In this document: positions 44,488-54,034 of the stretch, one piece after another
Position numbering within the stretch: the first letter of the stretch is position 1
Layout: every line of letters starts with the position of its first letter
From: Cytophagaceae bacterium
GTDB lineage: Bacteria; Bacteroidota; Bacteroidia; Cytophagales; Spirosomataceae
Direction: 5' to 3'
Assembly: GCA_027486845.1 (NCBI GenBank)
Contig: JAIXOL010000030.1
Span: 186,001-250,000 of the forward strand
DNA length: 64,000 nt
Translations under genes and position numbers: made by a program
Notes under the pieces: generated by a model
The model's input: the letters and a program-made list of their open reading frames with translations, nothing else
What the model was told of the DNA's origin: nothing
The model's database searches: none

Positions 44488-46122
44488 TTATTTCTTACTA
44501 AAAATATCTTTAATTGGGCTACCAACACAGCCATTTGGCTCTAAAATATTTAATAAAGCCGCCAATGTTGCTGCAATATCAGAAATATAAGTCTGTTCTA
44601 CTGTTTCACCTTGCGGAATTTTCCAACCATACCAAACTAAAGGCACATGTCGGTCATATTGCCACATTGATCCGTGCGTTGTGCCTTTTTTAGAACCACT
44701 GTACCAAGCTGGTTCAAACAAAATCAATATATCACCGCTGCGTTTTGGATTGTAAATATTTTCGATGAGTGGCTTATAAAAAGGCGGAATTGTTGCCGAA
44801 TTGATATCATGTAAGTTTACCACTTGATAAACTGAAGAACCCAAAGTCAACATTTTTTGCTTGACTAAATCATAAACTTGATTCATTGTCACGTTTTTCT
44901 TTGCCATCAAATCATGGTCAAGATATAACTGATAATTATCTTGTGCTTTTATCCATTTTCCTTCACCAAATTTTTCAATCATTTGTCCATTCAAATAATT
45001 AATTTCTTTAAATAACTCAATGTTTCCCGCTGGAATTTTATGTTTTTTCAGATAACCTGAAATATCAGCTATACCATGGTCAGCAGTCAAGAAAACTACA
45101 TAATTTCCTTTACCTAAAGTTGCATCCAATTTATTTAAAACCTCGGCAATATCACGGTCTAAACGCAGATACGTATCTTCAATTTCGATGGAGTGTGTAC
45201 CCGTTGCATGACCCACATAATCAGGTGTCGAGAAACTTACACACAAGAAATCAGTTTCTTTTCCTTGCCCCATTTTCTCATTTTGGAGTGTGGCCAAAGT
45301 GACTTCTTTTGTAATTGTGTTTCCATAAGGCGAGGTCAATAATGCTCCATAATTTGCAATTGTATGTGGGAAAACAGGCAATTTTTCGCCCGACAAAACA
45401 TTTTCATATTCTTGATTATCGGCTTCGCTTTCAGTGTATTGATTGATCGGCAAAAGCGTTTCCCATTTCTTAGCCATCAATTTATCGGGCATTTTCTGAG
45501 CATTGAAATCTTTCATCCATTGTGGCAAGTCATTCATATAATACGTACTCGTAATCCAATTGCCCGATTTAGCATCGAACCAATAAGCAGCATCGGCCGA
45601 ATGCCCCGCTGGCAAAATTCCACCACGGTCTTTCACCGCAATTCCAATTACTTTTGAACGAAACTCACTCGCAATCTTCAATTGGTCAGTTATTGTGGTC
45701 GTGTGCATATTTACGGGTGAACGTTTGCCTTCTACCCCAGCTTCGCCTGCACCTACGGCACGTACAGTTGTATCTTCGGCCACATAAACGCTTCTATTTG
45801 CTAACGGGTCGTACCATTCATTCCCAATAATACCATTTATAGCAGGAACAGAACCCGTATAAACTGCCGCATGACCAGGCCCAGTAACAGTATTTGCATA
45901 ATGATATTGATTATTTTTGCAGTTAAAGCCTTCACTCATCAATCGCTTAAAGCCACCTTCAGAATATTTATCGTAGTAACGATAGAGGTAGTCATACCGC
46001 ATTTGGTCAACCATAATACCCAAAACTAATTTAGGTTTCGAGGGTGCTTGGGCAGGTTTTGTCTTTTTTTGAGCTGAAATAGAAAAAAAAAAAAAAAAAA
46101 AAAGAAGGGTTAGATGTTTCAT
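44488..46122 (-). CDS. PafA-type alkaline phosphatase with poly-Phe signal peptide
   Basis: A 544-residue exported phosphatase. The PafA active-site set can be read: VDQMRYD (metal Asp), NTVTGPGHAAVYTG (nucleophile Thr), IIGNEWYD (Asn), IAVKDRGG (Lys and Arg that mark PafA versus ordinary alkaline phosphatase), DYVGHATGTHS and TADHGIAD (metal Asp/His pairs) and GTTHGSMWQ (His). PafA hydrolyses phosphomonoesters without phosphate repression. The signal peptide contains a run of Phe encoded by an uninterrupted homopolymer of about 21 bases (about 46083-46103), a likely slippage site. Confidence 0.9.
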   Translation of the reverse strand: MKHLTLLFFFFFFSISAQKKTKPAQAPSKPKLVLGIMVDQMRYDYLYRYYDKYSEGGFKRLMSEGFNCKNNQYHYANTVTGPGHAAVYTGSVPAINGIIGNEWYDPLANRSVYVAEDTTVRAVGAGEAGVEGKRSPVNMHTTTITDQLKIASEFRSKVIGIAVKDRGGILPAGHSADAAYWFDAKSGNWITSTYYMNDLPQWMKDFNAQKMPDKLMAKKWETLLPINQYTESEADNQEYENVLSGEKLPVFPHTIANYGALLTSPYGNTITKEVTLATLQNEKMGQGKETDFLCVSFSTPDYVGHATGTHSIEIEDTYLRLDRDIAEVLNKLDATLGKGNYVVFLTADHGIADISGYLKKHKIPAGNIELFKEINYLNGQMIEKFGEGKWIKAQDNYQLYLDHDLMAKKNVTMNQVYDLVKQKMLTLGSSVYQVVNLHDINSATIPPFYKPLIENIYNPKRSGDILILFEPAWYSGSKKGTTHGSMWQYDRHVPLVWYGWKIPQGETVEQTYISDIAATLAALLNILEPNGCVGSPIKDIFSKK

Positions 46123-46273
46123 TATTAGTCTGTTAAATTTAGATTTTTGATGTTTACTTCTTAGTTAAATAAACATCAAAAATAGTTATCTTCTTTAAGA
46201 AACAACATGCTATCTCTTTAAATATTTGTAAAATTAAATACTTAAACTAAAAACAAAGCACTTTGCTCGCATT

Positions 46274-46304
46274 TTTGATTTACGACCTTTCCTTTGTACC
46301 TTTG
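46274..46304 (+). promoter_or_regulatory. Bacteroidota-type promoter of nrnA
   Basis: TTTG (46274-46277), 19-bp spacer, TACCTTTG (46297-46304). A TTG at 46294 is therefore not the start; ATG 46312 is. Confidence 0.7.
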
Positions 46305-46311
46305 TAAAGTT

Positions 46312-47349
46312 ATGCAAGATTTTTTTACTGAGTCAAATCAAAAGTTAGCGTTATTTAACGAATTCTTGAGCTCACCCAAGCAAATCGTTATTACTACCCA
46401 CCAAAATCCTGATGCCGATGCCCTCGGTTCATCATTAGGGTTATCCGCATATTTAAATAAAAAAGGCCACTTCACAACTGTTATTACGCCGACTGACTAC
46501 CCAGATTTTTTGAGATGGATGTCGGGTGAAACCGAAGTAATCAATTTTGAAAGTGACCAAAATAGTTTAGCAAAAGAACTTATCGCAAACGCCGATATGA
46601 TTTTCTGTCTCGATTTTTCTGCCTTGAATCGTATCAAAGGAATGGAAGGGTTTGTAAAACAATCGGCGGCAAAGAAAGTATTAATTGACCATCATCAGCA
46701 ACCAGAAAACTTTGCTGATTTTGTATTTTGGAATGAACGTGCAGCCGCAACTTGTGAGTTGATTTATGAATTAATCGAAAAATTGGACGACAAACACCTA
46801 ATTGATATTCCAACGGCTGAATGCCTTTACGCAGGCTTAGTTACTGATACGGGTTCTTTTAGGTTTGATAGCACAAGCGAAGAAGTACATAGAATTGCAG
46901 GAGAACTAATTTCAATTGGTATTCACCCAAATAGTATACATAGAAAGATTTTTGATAGCAATACCTTCGACCGTATGAAATTTTTGGGATTTGTTCTGGG
47001 CGAAAAACTCACCTATCTTCCAGAGTATAATGTAGTTTACATGGCCATCTCGAAGGAAGAGTTAAGCAGATTTAGTTCAAAAAATGGCGATACCGAAGGC
47101 GTAGTAAATTACGGCCTTTCGATTAAAGGTACAGTAATGGCTGCTATTTTCACCGAAAAAGAAGATATGATTCGGGTTTCGCTTCGATCGGTAGATGATT
47201 TTTCGGTAAGTGAGTTTTCAAGAACTCATTTTAATGGTGGTGGGCACAAAAATGCCGCAGGTGGACGTTCACACGAGTCATTAGAAAAAACCGTTGAAAA
47301 ATTCCTTTCTTTATTGCCAAAATATAAAGAAGAATTAACCAAAAACTAA
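46312..47349 (+). CDS. nrnA: DHH/DHHA1 phosphoesterase, NrnA-like
   Basis: A 345-residue protein if started at ATG 46312 (MQDFFTESNQ). A TTG 18 bases upstream overlaps the -7 element and is rejected. DHH motifs: TTHQNPDADALGSS (metal), FCLDFSALNR, LIDHHQQPEN (the DHH), and GLVTDTGSFRFD. The DHHA1 RNA-binding motif is GGGHKNAAGG near the C-terminus. NrnA degrades short oligoribonucleotides and dephosphorylates pAp. An FKBP gene pair follows in the same direction. Confidence 0.92.
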   Translation: MQDFFTESNQKLALFNEFLSSPKQIVITTHQNPDADALGSSLGLSAYLNKKGHFTTVITPTDYPDFLRWMSGETEVINFESDQNSLAKELIANADMIFCLDFSALNRIKGMEGFVKQSAAKKVLIDHHQQPENFADFVFWNERAAATCELIYELIEKLDDKHLIDIPTAECLYAGLVTDTGSFRFDSTSEEVHRIAGELISIGIHPNSIHRKIFDSNTFDRMKFLGFVLGEKLTYLPEYNVVYMAISKEELSRFSSKNGDTEGVVNYGLSIKGTVMAAIFTEKEDMIRVSLRSVDDFSVSEFSRTHFNGGGHKNAAGGRSHESLEKTVEKFLSLLPKYKEELTKN

Positions 47350-47415
47350 AATACTAATAATCAACATCTTATTCATAAATCAAACTAGTAAATTCTAATT
47401 AATACATAATTTTCA

Positions 47416-48261
47416 ATGACAAATTTTTTAAAAACAACATTGAGCCTTGCAGCGGCTACAAGTTTACTTTTTTCTTGTAACCAATTTAAGGTTACTCAAG
47501 ACCCAGATGGCTCAAAGTACCAAATCCATGAGCAAGGTAAAGGTAAGAAAATCAAAACTGGCGATATTTTAACATTTGATTTGGTTATCAAAGCAGTAAA
47601 TGACTCAACTTTTGAAGATACTTACAAACGTAATCAACCAATTACGATGGTAGCTCAACAAGGCACATACAAAGGCTCTTTTGAAAATGCATTGATGCAC
47701 TTGACTGAAGGTGATAGTGCAACGGTTTTAATCAATGCCGACTCACTTTTTGCTCGTATGAGTCAACCATTACCAAAAGGTATCACTAAAGGTTCTGACT
47801 TGAGATTTATCGTAAAAATCAAATCAACTCAAACTCGTGAAGATTTCCAAAAAGCACAAGATGCCAAGAAAAATAACGAAGCTAAATTGATGGAAGATTA
47901 TGCGAAGAAAAACTTCCCAACTGCTACAAAAACACAATCTGGGATGTATTACGTCGTTATTAAAGCTGGAACTGGAGATTTAATCAAAGCTGGTCAAACA
48001 GTTACAGTTGATTATACTGGAAAATTAATGGACGGTAAAGAGTTTGACAGTTCGGTTGGTAAGCCTGGCCCTAAATTCCAAGTAACGGTTGGTCAAGGTG
48101 CGGTTATTCCAGGTTGGGAACAAGCATTGGCAATGATGAAAAAAGGTGAGAAAGCTATTTTTTATATTCCATCAAACTTAGCTTATGGCGAGCAAGGTGG
48201 AGGTCCAATCCCACCTTTCAGTTCATTAATTTTTGAAATGGAAGTTTTAGACGTAAAATAA
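47416..48261 (+). CDS. FKBP-type peptidyl-prolyl isomerase lipoprotein
   Basis: A 281-residue lipoprotein (lipobox SLLFSC, Cys21). Residues about 40-140 form an FKBP-like domain with weak catalytic residues, and the C-terminal domain (about 175-281) is canonical: KAGQTVTVDYTGKLMDGKEFDSS, FQVTVGQGAVIPGWEQALAMM and IPSNLAYGEQ. It probably helps folding of outer-membrane or periplasmic proteins. A GCGAGC/GCTCGC hairpin (48269-48293) separates it from the second FKBP gene. Confidence 0.9.
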   Translation: MTNFLKTTLSLAAATSLLFSCNQFKVTQDPDGSKYQIHEQGKGKKIKTGDILTFDLVIKAVNDSTFEDTYKRNQPITMVAQQGTYKGSFENALMHLTEGDSATVLINADSLFARMSQPLPKGITKGSDLRFIVKIKSTQTREDFQKAQDAKKNNEAKLMEDYAKKNFPTATKTQSGMYYVVIKAGTGDLIKAGQTVTVDYTGKLMDGKEFDSSVGKPGPKFQVTVGQGAVIPGWEQALAMMKKGEKAIFYIPSNLAYGEQGGGPIPPFSSLIFEMEVLDVK

Positions 48262-48321
48262 TACCGTTGCGAGCTGGTTGATAACTGGCTCGCACCAAAT
48301 TCAAATATATCAATAATTGAG

Positions 48322-49182
48322 ATGAAGAAAATTGCGTTTTTGTTAGTTTTAGGAAGTTTAGTTATTGTAAGCTCGTGTGGTAAATTTTTAGAAAATGACG
48401 TCGACGCCACTAATCAAAAGAATACACAGGAAATAGCCGATTACATCAGTCAGAAAAAGCTGCAAATGCTTAGTACCACTTCTGGAATGAAATATTCTAT
48501 TGACCGAGTTTCTTTAGGAAGAGATGCTACAATTGGCGATGAAATTACTTTTCATTTTTCATTATCTTTACTAAATGGGACTAAAGTTGATAGTACCTCA
48601 AGAATCAATAATGCTCCTGCCAAAATCACTCTTGGTGCTTCAAATATCATTGCTGGCTTTTTAGAAGCTATTTCACTTCTAAAAGAAGGTGAACGAGGCA
48701 CATTCATTATGCCATCAGTTTTAGGCTTTGGTTCGCAGTCAAGTGCAACTATTCCTTCTAATTCTAACCTAAGATTAGATTTAGAAATCATTAAACTTCG
48801 CTCAGAAGACCAAATTATTGATGAATATGTAAAAGCAACAAAGCTAACTCTTACCGAAAAGACCTCAACTGGCTTACGTTTTTTGCGTACACTTGAAGCT
48901 CCAAGTGGCACTCAACTTAAAGCTGGGCTTTTAGCTACGGTCAAGTACACAGGTTTTTTAGCCGCAACTGGTAAACAATTTGATACTGGACAAATAGGTG
49001 TAGCATTAGGAGATGGAGCAGTAGTAAAAGGCTTTGAAGAAGGACTTTTAAAAATGAAAGTTGGAGAAAAAGCAACACTTGTATTTCCATCAAGTCTCGG
49101 ATATGGCATAAAGGGTAGTAGTACATCAATTCCGCCTTATGCTCCACTTATATTCACTGTTGAAATTATAAGTGCGAAGTAA
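48322..49182 (+). CDS. FKBP-type peptidyl-prolyl isomerase lipoprotein (double domain)
   Basis: A 286-residue lipoprotein (lipobox VIVSSC, Cys20). Two FKBP-like domains follow: the first (about 60-155) with IGDEITFHFSLSLLNGTKVDS and the second (about 185-286) with KAGLLATVKYTGFLAATGKQFDTG, ALGDGAVVKGFEEGLLKM and PPYAPLIFTVEII. It is a paralogue of the preceding gene and lies 60 bases downstream, with a terminator at 49207. Confidence 0.9.
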   Translation: MKKIAFLLVLGSLVIVSSCGKFLENDVDATNQKNTQEIADYISQKKLQMLSTTSGMKYSIDRVSLGRDATIGDEITFHFSLSLLNGTKVDSTSRINNAPAKITLGASNIIAGFLEAISLLKEGERGTFIMPSVLGFGSQSSATIPSNSNLRLDLEIIKLRSEDQIIDEYVKATKLTLTEKTSTGLRFLRTLEAPSGTQLKAGLLATVKYTGFLAATGKQFDTGQIGVALGDGAVVKGFEEGLLKMKVGEKATLVFPSSLGYGIKGSSTSIPPYAPLIFTVEIISAK

Positions 49183-49206
49183 ATAGCATCTCAAATAATG
49201 ACATAA

Positions 49207-49244
49207 CCAAAACCTCTGAACTTTTCGGAGGTTTTGGCGTTTTT
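49207..49244 (+). terminator. Rho-independent terminator
   Basis: CCAAAACCTC (49207-49216) pairs with GAGGTTTTGG (49228-49237), then CGTTTTT. Confidence 0.85.
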
Positions 49245-49268
49245 AATGGATAACCTTTATTTTTCGAA

Positions 49269-49823
49269 ATGCCTAAATTACCTAAAGAACTTGAAAAGGC
49301 AGTTTTGAGCCTGCCACAAAAAGAAAAAGATAAGTTATTGATAAGACTTATCGGCAAAAATGAATTATTGATTCAGCAACTATATTTTCAGTTGCTCGAA
49401 GATGAATCAGATTTACCACACAAACGTGCAGAAATAAAGAATCAAATTTTAAAAGTCTCAAAGATGTATCATGACACCGCAGGGTGGATGATGATGGATA
49501 TGCGAGAATTAAATGGGCGTATTACTAATCATGTAAAAATAACGAAAGATAAATATGGAGAAGTTGAACTAACACTCTTTCTGCTCAATACATTCTTTGA
49601 TAATCAGTTGCAAAATTTAGAGCATTACAACAGTAAAACAGACACGATTTCGCTCTATATTGCCAAAAGAACAGAGTTATTGATGAAAAAATTACCAAAA
49701 CTCCACGAAGATTATTATGTTGAGTTTGAACGAGAGGTAAATAAATTACTCGAAAGAGTACATAAATATTGCCCAGCTTACTACGCTCGACAAATGCAAC
49801 TTGCCAAAAGCTGGGAATATTAA
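49269..49823 (+). CDS. DUF6155-like protein, unknown function
   Basis: A 184-residue helical protein starting MPKLPKELEKAVLSLPQKEK, with KDKLLIRLIGKN and a LLQ-rich helix. Charged, without signal peptide or membrane segment. The start resembles DUF6155 in my memory; that is a weak family call. It sits between the FKBP terminator and a convergent thioredoxin gene. Confidence 0.55.
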   Translation: MPKLPKELEKAVLSLPQKEKDKLLIRLIGKNELLIQQLYFQLLEDESDLPHKRAEIKNQILKVSKMYHDTAGWMMMDMRELNGRITNHVKITKDKYGEVELTLFLLNTFFDNQLQNLEHYNSKTDTISLYIAKRTELLMKKLPKLHEDYYVEFEREVNKLLERVHKYCPAYYARQMQLAKSWEY

Positions 49824-49907
49824 AAAGCCATTTGGGGGGGTAACTCGAACTCGATTTTATGTATAATTCAATTTAAAATCGTTCATATTCCGCTTATTAT
49901 GAGAATC

Positions 49908-50387
49908 TCATAATGAGGCAGTTGATGAACTTTTAGGTGTAATAAAACGCCTTCCTTTTTGGTCTTTTGTTTTTTCTAATTCATTTCTCAGATAATCGGC
50001 TGGAAAAAAACCACGATACCGACCTACATATTTTGTTTTTGGGTCGAGAAATACCAAAGTCGGATAAACATCAACCGCAAATCGGTCGGCAATGGCCATT
50101 CCATCAAATGAATCAATATCAACTTTGTAAACCATATAATTTGCGTTCAGATACGAAACTAAATTTGTATTGGTTAAGGTTTCATTTTCAAGTTTTTTAC
50201 ATGGGCCACACCAACTTGCCCAAAAATCAAGTAAGATTGGTTTCTTTAATTTTTTGGCCTCTCTCAAAAAATCGTCATAGCTTCCCTTATAAAAATTGAC
50301 TCGGCTTTGTGAAACCTCGGCAATGTTGGTATAAGATGCGAACATAACAAACGTAATCCCCAACAAGAGTATAAATTTAATTCTCAC
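49908..50387 (-). CDS. Secreted thioredoxin-family protein
   Basis: A 159-residue protein with a signal sequence (residues 1-20). The thioredoxin active site reads FWASWCGPCKKLEN (WCGPC), preceded by KKLKKPILLDFWA. Beyond it lies a cis-Pro segment (VDVYPTLVFLDPKTK). It probably catalyses thiol-disulfide exchange in the periplasm. The C-terminal tail is Ser/Thr-rich. It is not adjacent to cytochrome c genes. Confidence 0.88.
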   Translation of the reverse strand: MRIKFILLLGITFVMFASYTNIAEVSQSRVNFYKGSYDDFLREAKKLKKPILLDFWASWCGPCKKLENETLTNTNLVSYLNANYMVYKVDIDSFDGMAIADRFAVDVYPTLVFLDPKTKYVGRYRGFFPADYLRNELEKTKDQKGRRFITPKSSSTASL

Positions 50388-50529
50388 AGCGTTAAATATT
50401 GAAGTTATAAAATAAACATGAGTCTTAGTTTCCTGAAAACTTATCTAAAACCAATGTTTCTTAAATAATCAAATATTGAGCCATTTTTAATTCTATTCGC
50501 TAATAATTTGATTATAAGCAGAATAAAAC

Positions 50530-50570
50530 AAAAAAATGGCTGCTTTCAAATAGAAAACAGACATTTTTTT
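50530..50570 (-). terminator. Probable terminator of the repeat-protein gene
   Basis: AAAAAAATG (50530-50538) and CTG (50540-50542) pair with CAG (50558-50560) and CATTTTTTT (50562-50570) across one mismatch. On the minus strand a T run ends the stem. Confidence 0.55.
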
Positions 50571-50585
50571 GAGAATTTATAATTG

Positions 50586-52775
50586 TCAATACTCAACACC
50601 AAGAGATTTCAAGGTCTCAAGGTTCAAGTTGCCTGATGGTAAACTATTGTCTTTTTGGTATTTGATAATAGCAGCATTTGTACGTGGCCCAAGTACATTA
50701 TCATCTAAACCTGGGTCATAACCTTTAGCTCTAAGAGCTTTTTGAATTGCACGAACGGTAGCCGAGGTTATCTTATTTCCGCAAAGAATCTCAACCCAGT
50801 CAGCATAAGTACCACTACTTGTCATTGAAGTTGTAGTAAATGTTGCATACTCAGCAGGAATTTCTCTTTCCGATGTAGCAGCAGGAGTTTTTACCACTGT
50901 TTTAGTTACGGTGCGGTATTCTCCAGGAATTTCTTTCTCAGTAGTTCCTGCTTCATTAGCTACTATTTGCTTAGTAATAGTACGGTATTCTCCAGGAATA
51001 TCAATTTCACGAGTTTTTGGCTGACCATCAACTACATATTTTGTAAGCGTGCGATACTCAGCAGGCACATCAATTTCACGCACTTGTGGACCACAGCCAC
51101 CGTTTCCAGCTACAAAACCGTTTCCTGTTCCCGAACCAGAACCATCAGCACAAGAATATTTAGTACGAGTAGCAAAGACCGCTGGTACTTCTATCTCACG
51201 AGTTGTTGAAGGGGCAACCAAGGTTTGTTTAGTTCGAGTAGCATAAACTGCTGGTACTTCGATTTCTTTCACTTGAGCAGGCTGTTCAACAATTTGTTTA
51301 GAAATTGTCTCAAATTGTGGACTAACCTCAACTTCTCTTGTTTGAGGGCCACGTGCAACTACTTGCTTAGATATTGTTTCGTAATAAGCAGGCACTTCAA
51401 TTTCTTTGTATTGAGCAGGAATAGCAATTACAGTTTTAGTAATAGTGGCATATTGTGCTGAAGAAGTTCCACCTACAAACGCCTGATCGGATGTAAGACC
51501 AGCAACTGTTGGTTCATAGCCATCAAGCATTTGCTTTGTTATAGTTGCATATTGAGCGGCAACCTCAACTTCACGAACTGAAGCAGGCTTAGCAATTACT
51601 TGTTTAGTAATAGTTGCTGTTTGAGCAGGTGCTATACTTTCTCTTACAACAGCAAGTGTTTTTAATTTTTGTTTCATAACGGTTTTATATTCAGCTGGAA
51701 TTTCAACTAAACATAATTGTAAGCAATCATCAGGGTTTGCACTCAAACAAGATGGGTCAAGCTTACGTTTTTCATATTTTGTATATGCCTCACGAATCTT
51801 CACTTTCTCAGTTACAGTTTCATAAACTGGTGGAGTTACAACCAAAGTTCTTACAGGCTCTTTCACAATAATAGTTTCTGTTACTGTTTTATAAGTGGCC
51901 GGTATAATTTCATATCTTTTAGACGCTTCTTTAGCTAAAAACTGTTCTGTAACAGTTTTATATTTTGGGCGTTGACCGCCAGCAATCGCAGGTGCAGCTT
52001 CACGAACCAATACTTGTTCTGTTAAAGTCTTAAATTGAGCAGGCATAACTTCATAACGCTTATATGCTGGGCGAACTTCGACCCTTTCAGACACTACTTT
52101 AAACTCCACTGTATTATCTACAACTAAGTTAAAATGTGCAGGCTTTACCATATACTGATCAGTGATGGTTTTATAAACCGCAGGAATGACTTCATATCGC
52201 TTGGAGGCTTCTTTTATGATTACTTGCTCCGTTTCTGTTTTGAATTGAGCCGGAATAACTTCCAACTTTTTGTAGCTTTCACGAACCATTATTTGTTCAG
52301 TCGATGGTTTGAAACAAGGAGCATTTAAATCAGCACCAATTCCTATACCTGTACCTGTAAGTTGATTACAACCAACTATCTCATAACGTTTGTAAGCTGG
52401 GCGTGTCTCTACTTGTTCAGCAACCGCTTTGTAAGATCCCGAACCCGCAACAATCTCAGTTCTTTTACTTGGCTCTTTTACCAATACTTGCTCGGTTACT
52501 GTTTTGTAGGAAGAGGCAGAAACTTGGATAACTTTGCTACCTTCTTTTACAAGAACTTGCTCAGTAGTAGTTGTTAATTCTGGAGCAGAAGCAGTCAGGA
52601 TTTTTCCTGCCTCTTTTGAAATGTACTGCTCAGTACGAGTAGTAAATTGCGAAGGTTTTAGACATTTTGCATAGCATTTTCCTGGTACAGCATTTGGTGG
52701 GAGGTCACTCTGTGCCATTGAAAGCCCGTGGCTCAGCACCACTGCCGACAGGGTTAAAAAGGAATTCTTTATCAT
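50586..52775 (-). CDS. Secreted 23-residue-repeat protein with peptidoglycan-binding domain
   Basis: A 729-residue protein. After a signal peptide (about 22 residues) come about 24 imperfect repeats, mostly 23 residues long. The first half follows YKTVTEQVLVKEASKRYEVIPA-like units; the second half follows YxTITKQVxxxPxxxREIEVPA. Four repeats are enlarged by Cys-bounded insertions (for example GCNQLTGTGIGIGADLNAPC and a SCADG...GGCG loop). The C-terminal 65 residues form a PG_binding_1-type domain (AIQKALRAKGYDPGLDDNVLGPRTNAAI). This suggests an elongated beta-strand fibre or sheath fixed to the cell wall. Function unknown. Confidence 0.8.
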   Translation of the reverse strand: MIKNSFLTLSAVVLSHGLSMAQSDLPPNAVPGKCYAKCLKPSQFTTRTEQYISKEAGKILTASAPELTTTTEQVLVKEGSKVIQVSASSYKTVTEQVLVKEPSKRTEIVAGSGSYKAVAEQVETRPAYKRYEIVGCNQLTGTGIGIGADLNAPCFKPSTEQIMVRESYKKLEVIPAQFKTETEQVIIKEASKRYEVIPAVYKTITDQYMVKPAHFNLVVDNTVEFKVVSERVEVRPAYKRYEVMPAQFKTLTEQVLVREAAPAIAGGQRPKYKTVTEQFLAKEASKRYEIIPATYKTVTETIIVKEPVRTLVVTPPVYETVTEKVKIREAYTKYEKRKLDPSCLSANPDDCLQLCLVEIPAEYKTVMKQKLKTLAVVRESIAPAQTATITKQVIAKPASVREVEVAAQYATITKQMLDGYEPTVAGLTSDQAFVGGTSSAQYATITKTVIAIPAQYKEIEVPAYYETISKQVVARGPQTREVEVSPQFETISKQIVEQPAQVKEIEVPAVYATRTKQTLVAPSTTREIEVPAVFATRTKYSCADGSGSGTGNGFVAGNGGCGPQVREIDVPAEYRTLTKYVVDGQPKTREIDIPGEYRTITKQIVANEAGTTEKEIPGEYRTVTKTVVKTPAATSEREIPAEYATFTTTSMTSSGTYADWVEILCGNKITSATVRAIQKALRAKGYDPGLDDNVLGPRTNAAIIKYQKDNSLPSGNLNLETLKSLGVEY

Positions 52776-53236
52776 TCTATTAAATATTTTGGGGTTTTGA
52801 GTAAACTACTATTAATACAATTTACCGCTTTAAGTTGTGCGTTTATAAAATAAAAATTCTATCTAGCACCATAGCGAATACCAATACGGTAAACTTAAAC
52901 ACAGTAAATCCATTCATCTATTCAGACTCTTTAAAACTGTTCAAGTAACACAAATGAATAGGTTTTTTTACAAGATTTTTACAATGACTCTATAATCAAC
53001 AACAAACCTTCTTTTTAACAAGTTTATGTAAATTTTGTCTTTTTTTAGTCCCTTCTGAAAGTTGGATTTTCATGGAATAGATTTATTTGTTTATTTGTTT
53101 AGAAAGACAATTGATGTCTAAACAAGGTCAAAATAAATACCTAATAATCTAAAAAATAAAAGATATTTGATACTTTTATCTATTTTTTTCAATATTTTGC
53201 TCTAAATTCGTCATTATTGCTAAAATATATTTTTTA
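52776..53236. other. AT-rich intergenic region between the repeat-protein gene and the DUF2520 gene
   Basis: No coding frame is credible. A short tandem of TTTATTTG (53083-53098) leads into an 8-bp inverted repeat TGTTTAGA/TCTAAACA (53096-53103 and 53117-53124). No -33/-7 match to full consensus is visible for the plus-strand gene. Confidence 0.4.
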
Positions 53237-54028
53237 ATGAAAATTTCTATCATTGGCTCTGGAAATGTTGGCTGGCATCTAGGTATTGCCTTCGAAAATC
53301 ATCATCATCCTGTTTGTGAGGTATTTAGCCGAAATAGTACAAAAGCTGAAAAACTGAGTGAAATGCTTTATAAAGCAGAAGCAAAAACCGAGCTCGATTT
53401 TTCGGAAAGTGAGGCTGAGCTATTTATCCTTTCGGTTACGGATGATGCAATGGAAGATGTTTGTTCAAAATTGCTTCTGCCCGAAAATGCTATTTTGGCT
53501 CATACTTCAGGCAGTAAATCGCTCGACGATTTGCAAAAGCTCATGCTTATTTACCATGATTTACCAGTAAAATGTGCTGTTTTTTATCCATTGATGACAT
53601 TTTCCGCTAATAAAACTCTTGATTTAAGAAATGTTCCGTTTTGTATAGAAGCAATTGACGACGAAACTGAGCAAATTTTGGTAGATATTGCCCAAGAAAT
53701 GAGCGATACGGTTTATCTATTGAGTTCGGAAGAGCGAAAAGTTTTGCACGTTGCGGCGGTTTTTGCCTGTAATTTCACCAATCATTTATTGGCACTATCG
53801 AAAAATATAACTGATAATGAAAATCTTGAATTCGATTTGTTGAAACCAATCATTTCGGAAACTTTCAAGAAAGCTTTAAAGGCAGAAGACCCTGCCGATG
53901 TACAAACTGGCCCCGCTATTCGAAATGATAAAACCATCATCAATCGCCATCTTGATTATCTGAAAGATGATGCCCGATTATTGGAGATTTATGAGGTTTT
54001 GACTGAGAGTATTCAGAATAAAGTCTAA
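53237..54028 (+). CDS. DUF2520 Rossmann-fold protein
   Basis: A 263-residue protein with a dinucleotide-binding start (IIGSGNVGWHL, GxGxxG type) and the two-domain layout of DUF2520 (F420-NADP reductase-like Rossmann domain, then a helical domain, HVAAVFACNFTNHLLAL). It resembles ketopantoate/prephenate-type dehydrogenases, but the substrate is unknown. Its stop is six bases from the stop of the convergent membrane-protein gene. Confidence 0.87.
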   Translation: MKISIIGSGNVGWHLGIAFENHHHPVCEVFSRNSTKAEKLSEMLYKAEAKTELDFSESEAELFILSVTDDAMEDVCSKLLLPENAILAHTSGSKSLDDLQKLMLIYHDLPVKCAVFYPLMTFSANKTLDLRNVPFCIEAIDDETEQILVDIAQEMSDTVYLLSSEERKVLHVAAVFACNFTNHLLALSKNITDNENLEFDLLKPIISETFKKALKAEDPADVQTGPAIRNDKTIINRHLDYLKDDARLLEIYEVLTESIQNKV

Positions 54029-54034
54029 TGAGTT

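Noticed and set aside
44488-46122. Reading the poly-Phe signal as evidence for a pseudogene
   Set aside because: The frame is intact and all PafA active-site residues are present; the run is a slippage risk rather than a disruption.
50586-52775. CRISPR array, considered because of many evenly spaced repeats
   Set aside because: The repeats are at the protein level with a 69-bp period and continuous coding frame; no direct repeat/spacer structure exists.
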